Source: Planctomycetota bacterium
GTDB taxonomy: Bacteria > Planctomycetota > UBA1135 > UBA2386
Assembly: GCA_028281765.1 (NCBI GenBank)
Contig: JANQJF010000034.1
Span: forward strand, 1-64,000
Direction: 5' to 3'
Length of the DNA stretch: 64,000 nucleotides
Below are positions 35,556-44,669 of this stretch, piece after piece; the stretch's first letter is position 1; each line of letters opens with the position of its first letter. The notes beneath the pieces are model-generated. The model saw nothing but the letters and a program-made list of their open reading frames with translations. It was not told the DNA's origin and did no database searches. Made by a program: the position numbers and the translations under genes.

Positions 35556-38102
35556 ATGAGACACAGGGTGTCCGGCGGAATCGCCGCGGGTGTGTTGAGT
35601 GTGTGCGCGGCGTCCGCGCAGGTTCCCAGCGTCGATGCACTTGGCGTGGGAACAGCCGGAAGCAGTGGGATCCCTCACCTCTTGGCGGCGGGCGTGCCAC
35701 GCGTCGGAAACGCATTCGGCGTCGAGGTGCGCAACGCGCTTCCGAACGGACTGGGAGCGCTCGCGATCGGAGTGCCGGGACTCGGCGTGCCCGTGCCGCA
35801 GCTCGGGATCACGGTCTATCCGAATTCGATCGACGGATTCGTCGGCCTGCGCGCAGACTCGCAGGGCGCGGTCGCGCTGGACGCGTCACCCGCCACGGGG
35901 CTCGACGCGGGGCTCGTCGGGATGGAGTTCGCGGTGCAGGCGTTTTTCAGCGATCCGGGTGCAGTCGCAGAAGTCTCCGCGACCGCGGGATTGGCCGTAC
36001 GCATCGGGGCATTCGATTCCGCACCGCCCTGGCTGTTCCCGTCACCCGGGTTCTTGCGCGAGGGATTCACGCCGATCGTCGTGGCGGGCGACTTCAACGG
36101 TGATCTGTCGACCGACCTCGCCGCGTGGGACGACGGCTCGGTCTGGGTGCGGCTCGGGAGCGGCGACGGCGGCTTTGGCCCACGCCTCGTCTTGTCGGGC
36201 GACGAGGGACTGCGCAGTCTCGTCGCCAGCGGAGATCTCGACGCCGATGGTCGAGACGACTTGGTTGGCCTGGACGACTTCGGACCGTTGGTCTGGCTCT
36301 CGAACGGCGACGGGACGTTCGCGTCCCCCACCTCGTGGGCCGCTCCCGACATCGCCTTGGCGTACCGATTTGCGCATGTCGATGGCGATCCGCATCTGGA
36401 CCTCGTGGCAGGACTCAACGACGGCACGCTCGTCGTGTATCTCGGGGACGGGACGGGTGGGTTCCGCGCCACCGTCACGACCGCGATGACGTCGGCAGTC
36501 GAAGACGTCGATGTCACGGATTGGAACGAAGATGGCGTGCTCGACGTCGTTGCGACCCTACGTTTCGACGCGCCACAGTTCCTGTTCGGGATCGGCGACG
36601 GGTCGTTCGCGCCACCGTTCGACCCCCTGCCGCTCTCCTCGACGGACGAAGTCGCGATCGCGGATCTCGATGGCGACTCGCACGACGATGTCGTCACGAG
36701 GAACTCGCAGTCGCTACGCATTCGATTCGGCGACGGCACAGGAGGCGCCGGCACCTCCGAAGTCGTGTACTCGGCCCCGAGCGGGTTCCTCCGCTCCATC
36801 GACATCGGGGACTTCGATGACGATGGCGCCCCGGACATCCTGGTCGCGCTCGATACCTCCGCGTCTCGAGACGTGTTCGTGCTCGAGAATCAGGGGGACC
36901 GCTCGTTCCTCGAAGTCCCGGGCGGTCGCGTGGGCGATCAGCCGCGCTCGGTACACGCCGTGCCGGTCGACGCCGACGGCACGCTCGACGCCGTGTTCGC
37001 GAGCGACGCGGGGGTGGAGATCTTGTTCGGCGATGGCGACGGAGGCTTCGAGACCTTCGAGAGTGTCGGAGACTTCTTCTTCGCGCGGACGTCCACGGTC
37101 GGTGACGTCGACTCGGACGGCTTGTCGGATGTCGTGCTCGGCACTTTCAACGGAGAGACCCGGGTATTCCTCGGCGATGGAGACTCGATCCAGCCCGGCG
37201 CTGTGTCGGATGGCGGCGTAGAACCGGTTGCGATGCAACTCGTCGACCTCGACGGCGATGGAGTCCTGGACCTGGTCACCGCGAACGACTTCGGTTCCAG
37301 CCCCAACGCGCGAGCCATCTCGGTGTCACGCGGAACAGGGGACGGATCGTTCACCGATCTCGTGGAGCTACTTCCCGGGACGAATGCGCGCGACTGCACG
37401 GCGCACGACTTCAACGGAGACGGGAATGCCGATGTCGCCGTACTCGAGTCCGGCGGCGTCGTTCGCGTCTTGGCCGGCAACGGTGAAGGCTCGTTGACGG
37501 AAGGGGCGTCCGTCTTCGCGAACTTCTCGTCAAATGCTCTCGCCTGCGCGGACATCGATCACGATGGCCATCCCGATCTCGTGACGGCCAATCCGAGTTC
37601 CCTCGTGCCCGGCTCGGGAAGCGTCAGCATCCTCTTGGGGCTCGGCGATGGCTCGTTCGCAGCGCCCTATGAGTATCTGGCTGGCGTCGGGCCCGAACGC
37701 GTGCGCCTCGCGGATCTCGATGGCGATGGAGCGCTGGAGGTCGTCGTCTCGAGCAATTCGCAGATCACGGTGCTGCGCGGACTCGGCGCGGGACTGTTCG
37801 GGCCGCCAGTGTCGTTTTCCGCATCCCTGAGCGGCAACTCGTTCGAGCTCGTGGATATCGACGGCGATGGCGCATGCGACGCCGTCGTCGGAATGGGGAA
37901 TACCGTGTCGAGTGTGAGCCAGGATCGCGTTGCGATCCTGCGAGGCCTCGGCGACGGCTCGTTTGAGCATGCCGGCCACCACGCCTCCGGCGAGGGGACG
38001 GCGGATCTCGCCGTGTTCGACATCGACGGAGATGGCGACCGAGACGTCGTCAGCGTCGGGAGGCGTTCGGTGTCGGTGCTCCGGAACGCGACGGTTCGGT
38101 GA
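35556..38102 (+). CDS. Secreted FG-GAP/VCBS repeat protein
   Basis: An 848-residue exported protein. After the signal peptide (cut after SAQ), residues 25-150 look like the beta module seen at the C-terminus of other secreted proteins of this window, here moved to the N-terminus (GVPRVGNAFGVEVRNALPNG). Then come about ten or more FG-GAP/VCBS repeats, recognisable from FNGDLSTDLAAW, DLDADGRDDLVGL, DWNEDGVLDVVA, DLDGDGVLDLVT and repeated GDGSF; they fold into calcium-binding propeller blades. Likely surface-located, for adhesion or display; no enzyme motif. It overlaps the next gene's open frame but not its preferred ATG. Confidence 0.85.
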   Translation: MRHRVSGGIAAGVLSVCAASAQVPSVDALGVGTAGSSGIPHLLAAGVPRVGNAFGVEVRNALPNGLGALAIGVPGLGVPVPQLGITVYPNSIDGFVGLRADSQGAVALDASPATGLDAGLVGMEFAVQAFFSDPGAVAEVSATAGLAVRIGAFDSAPPWLFPSPGFLREGFTPIVVAGDFNGDLSTDLAAWDDGSVWVRLGSGDGGFGPRLVLSGDEGLRSLVASGDLDADGRDDLVGLDDFGPLVWLSNGDGTFASPTSWAAPDIALAYRFAHVDGDPHLDLVAGLNDGTLVVYLGDGTGGFRATVTTAMTSAVEDVDVTDWNEDGVLDVVATLRFDAPQFLFGIGDGSFAPPFDPLPLSSTDEVAIADLDGDSHDDVVTRNSQSLRIRFGDGTGGAGTSEVVYSAPSGFLRSIDIGDFDDDGAPDILVALDTSASRDVFVLENQGDRSFLEVPGGRVGDQPRSVHAVPVDADGTLDAVFASDAGVEILFGDGDGGFETFESVGDFFFARTSTVGDVDSDGLSDVVLGTFNGETRVFLGDGDSIQPGAVSDGGVEPVAMQLVDLDGDGVLDLVTANDFGSSPNARAISVSRGTGDGSFTDLVELLPGTNARDCTAHDFNGDGNADVAVLESGGVVRVLAGNGEGSLTEGASVFANFSSNALACADIDHDGHPDLVTANPSSLVPGSGSVSILLGLGDGSFAAPYEYLAGVGPERVRLADLDGDGALEVVVSSNSQITVLRGLGAGLFGPPVSFSASLSGNSFELVDIDGDGACDAVVGMGNTVSSVSQDRVAILRGLGDGSFEHAGHHASGEGTADLAVFDIDGDGDRDVVSVGRRSVSVLRNATVR

Positions 38103-38122
38103 GAGGGAAGAGGAACGAAGCG

Positions 38123-40804
38123 ATGCGACTCGATTTCTGGATGATGGCATGCGTGCTCGGGACCGGGCACCTCGCAGCGCAAGAGTGCGCGAGCGGATGG
38201 ATCCCGACGTTCGACGGCAGCGCAGGGGTGGACGGCGACGTGGTTGCCGTCACAACCTTCGACGCCGGCGCGGGTCCGCGGACATTCGCCCTCGGCGACT
38301 TTCGTCGCGCGGGCGCCGCGGAGGCTCACAACATCGCCGCCTGGAACGGCGCGTCCTGGGCCGGTGTCGGAGGTGGTCTCGACCGTCCGGCGCGCGACGC
38401 TGTGGTGTTCGATGACGGCAGCGGCACGGCGCTGTTCGTCGCGGGCGAGTTCTTGACCGCCGGAACGTTGATCTCTCCGGCGGTCGCCAAGTGGGACGGT
38501 GCGAACTGGGTGCCGATGGGCGCCGCTCTCCAGGGCACCATCGACGCGCTCGAAGTATTCGACGATGGCACGGGATCCGCGCTCTACGCCGCCGGGAACG
38601 TACGTCTGCAGCAGGGCGGACCGTTCGTCGGTATCGCGCGGTGGGATGGGATTGAGTGGTCCGCGGTACCGATGGAACTCGATGGCCCGGTGATCGATCT
38701 GCAGACGCACGATGACGGAACGGGAGACGCTCTCTACGCGCTCGGCGAGTTCGCGTCTGCCGGTGGTGGCGCGGTCGTCTGCCGAGGGCTGGCGCGCTGG
38801 GATGGCGTCGCCTGGTCCGGGATCGGGGACGGTCTCGCATTCGACGTGTTCAGCCCCTTCGTCGAACTGGGAACTCTCGCCAGCCAGGACGTCGACGGTG
38901 CTTCCGTGCTTCTCGTTGGAGGGGACTTCTCTCAGGTGGCGGGCGTCGCCGCGGACGGCCTCGCCCAATGGGACGGCGCGGCTTGGTCTCCGATCGGAGC
39001 GGGATTGACGAACGTCGCGGCGTACGAGCTCGGTCTCGCACCCGACGGCACAGGCGGGATGACGCTGTATCTGGGAGGCCGCTTCGACAGCGGAGACGGA
39101 GCGCGGTTCGGTGTGGCACGCCTCGACGGTTCCACTTGGTCACGCATCGCGACCACCGACCATAGGGTGCTCTCGTTCGCCACTTCTGCGGATGGTCAGG
39201 GTGTCGTCGCCGGAGGAGAGTTCTTCGCAGTCGACACCACGGCTTCGCGAGGGATCGTCGGCTTCGATGGCTCGGCGTGGCATGCGTTCGGAGAAGGCGT
39301 CGTCGCGGACTTCGACGGTCGGGTGCTGACGTCCACAACGTTCGACGACGGGACTGGTCCCGCCCTTTACGTCGGAGGCATCTTCGAAGGCTTCGGCGGC
39401 GTGGCCGCACGAAACATCGCAAGGTGGGACGGCCGCGCGTGGCGTGCGTTGGGTTCGGGCACGACCGGCACCGTGCAGGCGATGCACGTGTTTGACGACG
39501 GTGGTGGGCCCGCGCTCTACGTGGGCGGCGCGTTCCAAAGTGCGGGCGGACAGCCCGGCACGCGGGGCGTCGCGCGTTGGGATGGAGCGGCGTGGTCCGA
39601 CGTGGACGGCGGATTGCAGGGCATCTTGGGTATCGGCGGCAGCGGTGTCACGGACTTCGCCGTGTTCGACCCCGGCCCCGGTCCGCGCCTCTACGCGAGC
39701 GGCAACTTCACGGCCGCGGGATCCCTAGCGGTCCAGGACATCGCGGGATGGAACGGCACCTCGTGGGAAAGCACGGGCCTCGGCGGGCCAACTGGGCCAC
39801 TCAACATCGCTTCGGCCCTGGCGGTGTTCGATGACGGCGGAGGGCCCGCCCTGTTCGCCAGCACGGGTGGATTCGTCGGGCGCTGGCGCGCGGGGTCTTG
39901 GACGTACCCTGTGTTGACGACTGGACCCGGACAGATCGCCGTCTTGGAGACGCTGGATGATGGCAGCGGACCCGCGCTCTACATCGGCGGCACGTTCGAG
40001 CCGGGCGCGGGAACGCCGCGCGACCTGTTCCGCTGGGACGGCAGCAGCGCATCCCCAGTGGGAGAGGCACCTGGCGATCCGACGGGCAGCTCAGGTCGTG
40101 GTATTGCCGCACTCGCGGTATTCGACGACGGGACCGGCTCCGGCCCGCAGCTCTACGCCGCCGGGAGATTCGATCGCGCCGGACTCGAGGTCGCACTCGG
40201 CGTAGCCCGCTTCGAAGGCGGATCATGGCGCGGCGTCGAAGGCGGAGGCGTGTCGCAGATCCTTCCGAGCCCATTCCAACTTCCGTCCGTCTCGGCTCTC
40301 ACCGAATTCGACGACGGCAGTGCGTTCGGTCGCACGCTGATCGTCGGAGGCGACTTCGACCTCTCCCCGGGCGGAGACCGCCTGCTCGCGCGCTTTGGTG
40401 GATGCGCGGGCGCCGCGGCGCTGCGATCGATCCCTGGATGTTCCACGATCGACGTGTCACTCGTCGCGGAGTCGCCGTGGCTTCGTATCGGTCGGCCGCT
40501 GACGCTGCGCGTCAACGCGCCAGCGGGCGAAGCGTTCGTGCTCTACGGCTCCACGGTCAGGGAGGACGAATGCGGCACCGCGATCCCCGGCTTCGCCGGC
40601 GAGCTCCTCCTCGATGTGCTCCAGCCCGTCGTGTTGCTCGGCGCGGAGACGGTCTTCGCCGGTCGCGCGGACTTCGCATTCTCAGTCCCCGATCGCGTCG
40701 ATCTGCTCGACCGCGAGTTCGCCTTCCAGTCGCTCGTGTCGCCGTTCGGTGGCGTACCGTTCGGCGCGTGGACCAACGCGCTCGCTGCGACGGTCGCGCC
40801 CTAG
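38123..40804 (+). CDS. Secreted tandem-repeat beta-propeller-like protein
   Basis: An 893-residue exported protein built almost wholly of tandem units of about 50-60 residues with the pattern FDDGTGPALYVGGxF then AxNIARWDGxxW; at least a dozen copies are visible, for example near 38590, 39360, 39490, 39960 and 40140. The C-terminal 130 residues lose the repeat and end with a module (FQSLVSPF...WTNALAATV) akin to that of the kelch-like gene at 49754. The ATG at 38123 has AAGAGGA upstream; the frame also has a GTG at 38099 overlapping the previous gene. Function unknown; presumably a surface protein. Follows the FG-GAP gene closely, so likely co-transcribed. Confidence 0.82.
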   Translation: MRLDFWMMACVLGTGHLAAQECASGWIPTFDGSAGVDGDVVAVTTFDAGAGPRTFALGDFRRAGAAEAHNIAAWNGASWAGVGGGLDRPARDAVVFDDGSGTALFVAGEFLTAGTLISPAVAKWDGANWVPMGAALQGTIDALEVFDDGTGSALYAAGNVRLQQGGPFVGIARWDGIEWSAVPMELDGPVIDLQTHDDGTGDALYALGEFASAGGGAVVCRGLARWDGVAWSGIGDGLAFDVFSPFVELGTLASQDVDGASVLLVGGDFSQVAGVAADGLAQWDGAAWSPIGAGLTNVAAYELGLAPDGTGGMTLYLGGRFDSGDGARFGVARLDGSTWSRIATTDHRVLSFATSADGQGVVAGGEFFAVDTTASRGIVGFDGSAWHAFGEGVVADFDGRVLTSTTFDDGTGPALYVGGIFEGFGGVAARNIARWDGRAWRALGSGTTGTVQAMHVFDDGGGPALYVGGAFQSAGGQPGTRGVARWDGAAWSDVDGGLQGILGIGGSGVTDFAVFDPGPGPRLYASGNFTAAGSLAVQDIAGWNGTSWESTGLGGPTGPLNIASALAVFDDGGGPALFASTGGFVGRWRAGSWTYPVLTTGPGQIAVLETLDDGSGPALYIGGTFEPGAGTPRDLFRWDGSSASPVGEAPGDPTGSSGRGIAALAVFDDGTGSGPQLYAAGRFDRAGLEVALGVARFEGGSWRGVEGGGVSQILPSPFQLPSVSALTEFDDGSAFGRTLIVGGDFDLSPGGDRLLARFGGCAGAAALRSIPGCSTIDVSLVAESPWLRIGRPLTLRVNAPAGEAFVLYGSTVREDECGTAIPGFAGELLLDVLQPVVLLGAETVFAGRADFAFSVPDRVDLLDREFAFQSLVSPFGGVPFGAWTNALAATVAP

Positions 40805-40814
40805 TCTGCGCGTC

Positions 40815-41642
40815 TCACCGCTTCGAGATCACGACCTCGACGTACTCGCTCGGCACGTTCATCGTGCCGTCCTTCGCGATATCGAAGCGCGCGACCAACT
40901 CGAGGATGTCAGCTTCGAGCGCGGGACGCGCGTCCTCCGACAGCGCCGCGAACGCCTTTTCGACGGGACCGTAGAACTCGCGGAAGTAGTCGACGAAGTA
41001 CTGCGGCGACGGATAGCGGAACGTGAACGACTTGCGCTCGATCCGGATGTCGGCAGCCTGCGCGCCGAAGCGCTCCTGCAGCCACTCCGAGTCGCCCCAT
41101 CGCGCGGGCGACTGCACGCCGGCCGGTGGCGCGACGTGCTTGCCAATCACGCGGAACAGTTCGCCGATGAAGCTCGCCGGCGTCCAGTTCGCGAGGCCGA
41201 TCTTGCCGCCGCTCGCGCACACGCGCTGCAGCTCGGCCGCGGCGGCGTCCTGGTTCGGCGCGAACATGACGCCAAACGTCGAGACGACCGCGGCGTACTC
41301 ACCGTCGGCGAACGGCAGGTCCTCCGCGTCGGCGAGACGGGAGTCGAGCTCGAATCCCTCGGCCTCGGCGCGCTGACGACCACGCGCGAGCAAGGCGTCC
41401 GAGTAGTCGCTCGACGTGACGTCGCAAAAGCGCCGCGCCAGCGCGAGCGAGATGTTGCCGTTGCCGGCCGCGACGTCGAGGACGCGCGCGCGCGGCGGAA
41501 GCGCCAGCGCCTCGGCGAGCTCCTCGCCGGTCAGCTGCAGGGTGGAGCCGATGCGGGAGTAGTCCCCGGACGACCAGGCGGCGCACTGCTTGGTCTTGAT
41601 CGCGGCGAAGTCGGGAGTGGTCTGGGTCTCAGCGGTGGTCAT
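40815..41642 (-). CDS. Class I SAM-dependent methyltransferase
   Basis: A 275-residue methyltransferase of the Methyltransf_11 type. Motif I is VLDVAAGNGNISLALA near residue 53, the acidic residue ending strand 2 is in SSDYSDAL, motif II is ADAEDLPFADGEYAAVVSTF, and motif III is ASGGKIGLANW. The substrate is unknown. The same open frame continues for thousands of bases upstream, but the ATG at 41642 begins the conserved part; no clear ribosome binding site is seen. It is convergent with the propeller gene and divergent from rpsD. Confidence 0.87.
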   Translation of the reverse strand: MTTAETQTTPDFAAIKTKQCAAWSSGDYSRIGSTLQLTGEELAEALALPPRARVLDVAAGNGNISLALARRFCDVTSSDYSDALLARGRQRAEAEGFELDSRLADAEDLPFADGEYAAVVSTFGVMFAPNQDAAAAELQRVCASGGKIGLANWTPASFIGELFRVIGKHVAPPAGVQSPARWGDSEWLQERFGAQAADIRIERKSFTFRYPSPQYFVDYFREFYGPVEKAFAALSEDARPALEADILELVARFDIAKDGTMNVPSEYVEVVISKR

Positions 41643-42170
41643 GGGGGGCTTCGCGCGAGGGGGAAGGGAGAAGTGCCAGGGGGGTGTTCCATTTTTTCGG
41701 CGAGCGGGGGCCGCGGGCCCCGCTCGTGGGCCCCGCCGGCTTTCGCACGAGCACGGGCACGCGCACTCGCACGCGATTTGGGCCGCGGACCGCAGCCGAG
41801 GGCCGGGCCCGCGCTCGCGGCGGGGCGGGCGGCGTTCCACGGGCGCGGGCGCGGCCCGACCTCGCGTGCTCGTGCGGGTGCTCGTGCGCGTGCGAAACGC
41901 CCGAAGGCGCGAGCGCGCCCGCTGCCCGCGCGCGCCAAGACACCCCGAACCCGCTTCCTCAGCGCCGAAATCCCCGTTTCCACGACCCGCTCCCCCCGGA
42001 GCCTCCCGAACACCCGAAAATCCCCCCAAGAACTGCCAGATCTTCCCAGGAGACGTTCGCGCAGGGCCTGGCGCGGAGCTATATTCCGCGACCCCTCGGC
42101 GGAGCGCATTCGCCGAACCCACGTACTGCAAGCCCGATCCACCGCGCGTTTTGCGCGGATCCAAACCCCT
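41643..42170. other. 528-bp GC-rich gap with a large imperfect inverted repeat, upstream of rpsD
   Basis: I find no gene here; open frames are low-complexity Arg/Pro/Ala sequence. Arms 41742-41775 and 41863-41896 are inverted repeats of 34 bases with about six mismatches, both made of GCACG/CGTGC units, enclosing an 87-base GC-rich loop. A separate GGGGCC-rich palindrome lies at about 41700-41736. A -10-like TATATT lies at 42080-42085. Confidence 0.5.
42080..42161 (+). promoter_or_regulatory. Putative rpsD promoter -10 and 5'-leader hairpin
   Basis: TATATT at 42080-42085 is the best -10-like box before rpsD, with a weak TTCGCG 18 bases upstream. The predicted leader of about 80 bases contains a stable hairpin: CCGCGC-N5-GCGCGG at 42142-42158, or alternatively GATCC (42136) with GGATC (42157). 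It ends 10 bases before the ATG, which has no ribosome binding site, so it could be an S4 autoregulatory site. Confidence 0.4.
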
Positions 42171-42776
42171 ATGTCCCGATACACCGGCCCTCGTCTTCGC
42201 AAGGTTCGACGTCTCGACTCGGCCCTTCCCGGCCTGACGCGCAAGGCCCACCGCGCGCGTGCTGGCGTCCCCGGCCAGCAGTCGTTCTCGCGACGCAAGA
42301 CCAGTGACTACGCGCTTCGCCTGCAGGAGAAGCAGCGCCTTCGCTACAACTACGGCCTGTCCGAGCGGCAGCTGCGGAACCTGTTCCGTCGCGCCAGCTC
42401 GATGAAGGGTGACACCGGTGTCAACCTGCTCGCGCTGCTCGAGTCGCGTCTGGACAGCGCGGTGTTCCGCGCCGGCTTCGCGCCGACGATCCCAGCAGCT
42501 CGCCAGCTCGTCGGTCACGGCCACGTGCTCGTCGACGGCCGCAAGGTCGACATCCCGAGCATGCGCCTGAAGCCGGGCCAGAACTTCGAGATCCGCGAGA
42601 AGTCCAAGAAGCTCGGTATCGTCCTCGACGGCCTCGCCGAGTTCATGCGGGAAGCCCCGAGCTTCCTCGATGTCGACCGCGATGCGGTCAAGGCGTCGTT
42701 CGTCGGCATCCCCGCGCGCGACGACGTCATGCTCGAGATCGAGATGAGTCTCGTGATCGAGTTCTACAGCCGCTAG
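42171..42776 (+). CDS. rpsD: 30S ribosomal protein S4
   Basis: A 201-residue S4, the primary 16S rRNA-binding assembly protein. It starts MSRYTGPRLRKVRRL; EKQRLRYNYGLSERQLRNLF and GVNLLALLESRLDSAVFRAGFA are the helical body, and the S4 RNA-binding domain follows (ARQLVGHGHVLVDGRKVDIPS). It lacks the N-terminal zinc-binding cysteines, so it is the zinc-free form. The start is the ATG at 42171; the very long upstream open frame is a shadow. It stands alone here, away from any other ribosomal protein gene in the window. Confidence 0.97.
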   Translation: MSRYTGPRLRKVRRLDSALPGLTRKAHRARAGVPGQQSFSRRKTSDYALRLQEKQRLRYNYGLSERQLRNLFRRASSMKGDTGVNLLALLESRLDSAVFRAGFAPTIPAARQLVGHGHVLVDGRKVDIPSMRLKPGQNFEIREKSKKLGIVLDGLAEFMREAPSFLDVDRDAVKASFVGIPARDDVMLEIEMSLVIEFYSR

Positions 42777-42848
42777 TCGGCTCCGGGCTCGCAGCGCCGA
42801 CGGGCGTGGTCTCCATCGGAGATCGCGCCCGTTAGACTGTACGGACCG

Positions 42849-44669
42849 ATGCTTCCTCGGATCGGCAGCATTCTGACAGTCGCGTGCGCCGCGCTCGCGG
42901 GAACCGAAGCGCGCGGGCAAGACGTGGAGATCCCGCGCGTGTTTCGCACGTGGTGCGCGGACTGCCACACGGGCGAGGGCCCCGAGGGCGAATTCGACAT
43001 CACGGGCTTGTTCGATCCCGACCACGCGACGCCCGACGAACTCACAGATGCACTCGAGCGCGCCGCGCGCCGGATCCGCGGCCGCACGATGCCCCCACCG
43101 GACGAGAGCGAGATCCCGTCCGACGAGGTCCGCCACGAACTCATGCGCACCCTCGCCGCCCGTGCGCCCGTCCGCCCGGGTGCGCGCGTCGCGACCATTC
43201 GGCGACTGACACGACGACAGTACGAGCGCACGATCACGGCGCTGTTCGGCATTCCGTGGCACGCCCACACGCTGTTGCCGAGCGACGCCAGCGCGCACGG
43301 TTTCGAGGGCATCGGCGACGTGCAGAACGTCTCCCCGTTGACGTTCGAGAAGCACCTCGACGCGGCCGCGGACGTCGCGACGCGCGCGCTCGCGGACGAA
43401 GCCGCGACGCGGCGCGCATTCGGCGACGGGACGGTCGAAGCCGCGATTCCGCGACTCTTGCGCCGGGCCTATCGCCGCCCGATCGACGACGAGGAGATCT
43501 CCGCGTTCCGCACGGACGTCACGGCCGCACGCGCGCGCGGATCCGATGAGCGCGAGGTGCGCCACGTCGTGCTGCGCTCGATCCTCGCGTCTCCGAGCTT
43601 CCTCTTTCGTGCCGAGACCGGGCGACCCGACAAGCCGTGGCTGCTGACGACTCACGAAGTCGCGACGCGCCTCGCGTTCATGCTGACCGCCGGGCCACCG
43701 GACGACGAACTCGCGGCGGCCGCGGACGACGGCTCGCTGTCCGACCCGGACGTCCTCGTCCGTCACGCCCTCCGCCTCGCGCAACATCGCGACGGTCGCG
43801 CGTTCGCCGAGGAGTTCGCGACGCAGTGGCTGTCCCTGCGCGAAGTGCTCACGCAGACCCTCGACTCCCGCCGCTTCCCGGAAATCTGGAATCGGCAGCT
43901 GCGCCCCTCGATGGTGCGAGAAGTGACGGAGCTGTTCGCGTGGATCGCGCGCGAGGACCGCAGCGTGCTGGAGTTGATCGATGCGGACTACGCGTTCGTG
44001 AACAAGGACCTCGCGAAGCTCTACGGCATCCCCGACGTGCGCGGCCGCAAGATGCGTCGCGTCGCGGTCTCCGACCGACGCCGCGGCGGCGTCCTCTCGA
44101 CTTCGGCGGTGCTCATGGCGACGTCGTTCGCGTTGCGCACGAGCCCGGTCAAGCGCGGCCAGTGGATCCTGGCGAAACTGCTCGACGCGCCACCACCACC
44201 CCCACCACCGGACGCCGGCACGCTGCCGAAGGATGACAAGCACGCGAAGGGCCTGACGCTGCGGCAACAGCTGGAGAAGCATCGCGCCGATCCGGGTTGC
44301 GCCGCGTGCCACGCCGAAATGGACGCGCTCGGTTTCGCGCTCGAGCACTACGACCCGCTCGGTCGCTGGCGTGACGACGTGCACGACCAACCGGTCGACG
44401 CCGCAGCGACGCTCCCGGACGGCACCGAAATCGACGGCCCGATCGCCCTCAAGGACGCGCTGCTCGCGCGGAGCGACGATTTCGTCCGAGCGTTCGCGAA
44501 GAACCTGCTCGTGCACGGCGTCGGCAGGGACATGGCCTTGGCGGACGAGCTGGAACTCGCGAAGATCGTGCGTGCGACACGCGCCGGCGGGCACCGGTTT
44601 TCCGTCTTGCTGCGCGCCGTCGTGACGTCCCCCCTGTTCCTCATGCGCGATCCGGACCACGAACGATGA
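42849..44669 (+). CDS. Planctomycete-type cytochrome, DUF1592 protein
   Basis: A 606-residue exported protein with the usual domain order of this family: an N-terminal c-type heme site (WCADCH near residue 38), then DUF1587/DUF1595-like (LTRRQYERTITALFG, LLRRAYRRPIDDEEI), DUF1592 (TTHEVATRLAFMLTAGPPDDEL), DUF1588 (STSAVLMATSFALRTSPVKRG), and DUF1585 with a second heme-like motif (CAACHAEMDALGFALEHYDP). A signal peptide is present (cut after ARG/AQ region). A polyproline run (near residue 455) links the domains. The role is unknown, presumably periplasmic redox chemistry with its partner, the overlapping DUF1552 gene. Confidence 0.92.
   Translation: MLPRIGSILTVACAALAGTEARGQDVEIPRVFRTWCADCHTGEGPEGEFDITGLFDPDHATPDELTDALERAARRIRGRTMPPPDESEIPSDEVRHELMRTLAARAPVRPGARVATIRRLTRRQYERTITALFGIPWHAHTLLPSDASAHGFEGIGDVQNVSPLTFEKHLDAAADVATRALADEAATRRAFGDGTVEAAIPRLLRRAYRRPIDDEEISAFRTDVTAARARGSDEREVRHVVLRSILASPSFLFRAETGRPDKPWLLTTHEVATRLAFMLTAGPPDDELAAAADDGSLSDPDVLVRHALRLAQHRDGRAFAEEFATQWLSLREVLTQTLDSRRFPEIWNRQLRPSMVREVTELFAWIAREDRSVLELIDADYAFVNKDLAKLYGIPDVRGRKMRRVAVSDRRRGGVLSTSAVLMATSFALRTSPVKRGQWILAKLLDAPPPPPPPDAGTLPKDDKHAKGLTLRQQLEKHRADPGCAACHAEMDALGFALEHYDPLGRWRDDVHDQPVDAAATLPDGTEIDGPIALKDALLARSDDFVRAFAKNLLVHGVGRDMALADELELAKIVRATRAGGHRFSVLLRAVVTSPLFLMRDPDHER

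Noticed and set aside
38099..38122. GTG start at 38099 for the tandem-repeat propeller protein
   Set aside because: It would overlap the previous gene and put eight charged residues before the signal peptide; the ATG at 38123 has a better ribosome binding site.
41690..41740. GC-rich palindrome beside TTTTTT as a terminator
   Set aside because: On the plus strand the T-run comes before the stem, not after; on the minus strand the stem is followed by A residues. It does not fit a terminator for either neighbour.
41590..42237. Arg/Pro-rich open frames in the GC-rich gap before rpsD
   Set aside because: Low-complexity composition in several frames at once, no ribosome binding site and no recognisable motif.
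40815..44660. A 1281-residue minus-strand open frame
   Set aside because: Only its last 275 codons (methyltransferase) look like a protein; the rest is arginine-rich and lies antisense to rpsD and the DUF1592 gene. Long shadow frames are expected at this GC content.
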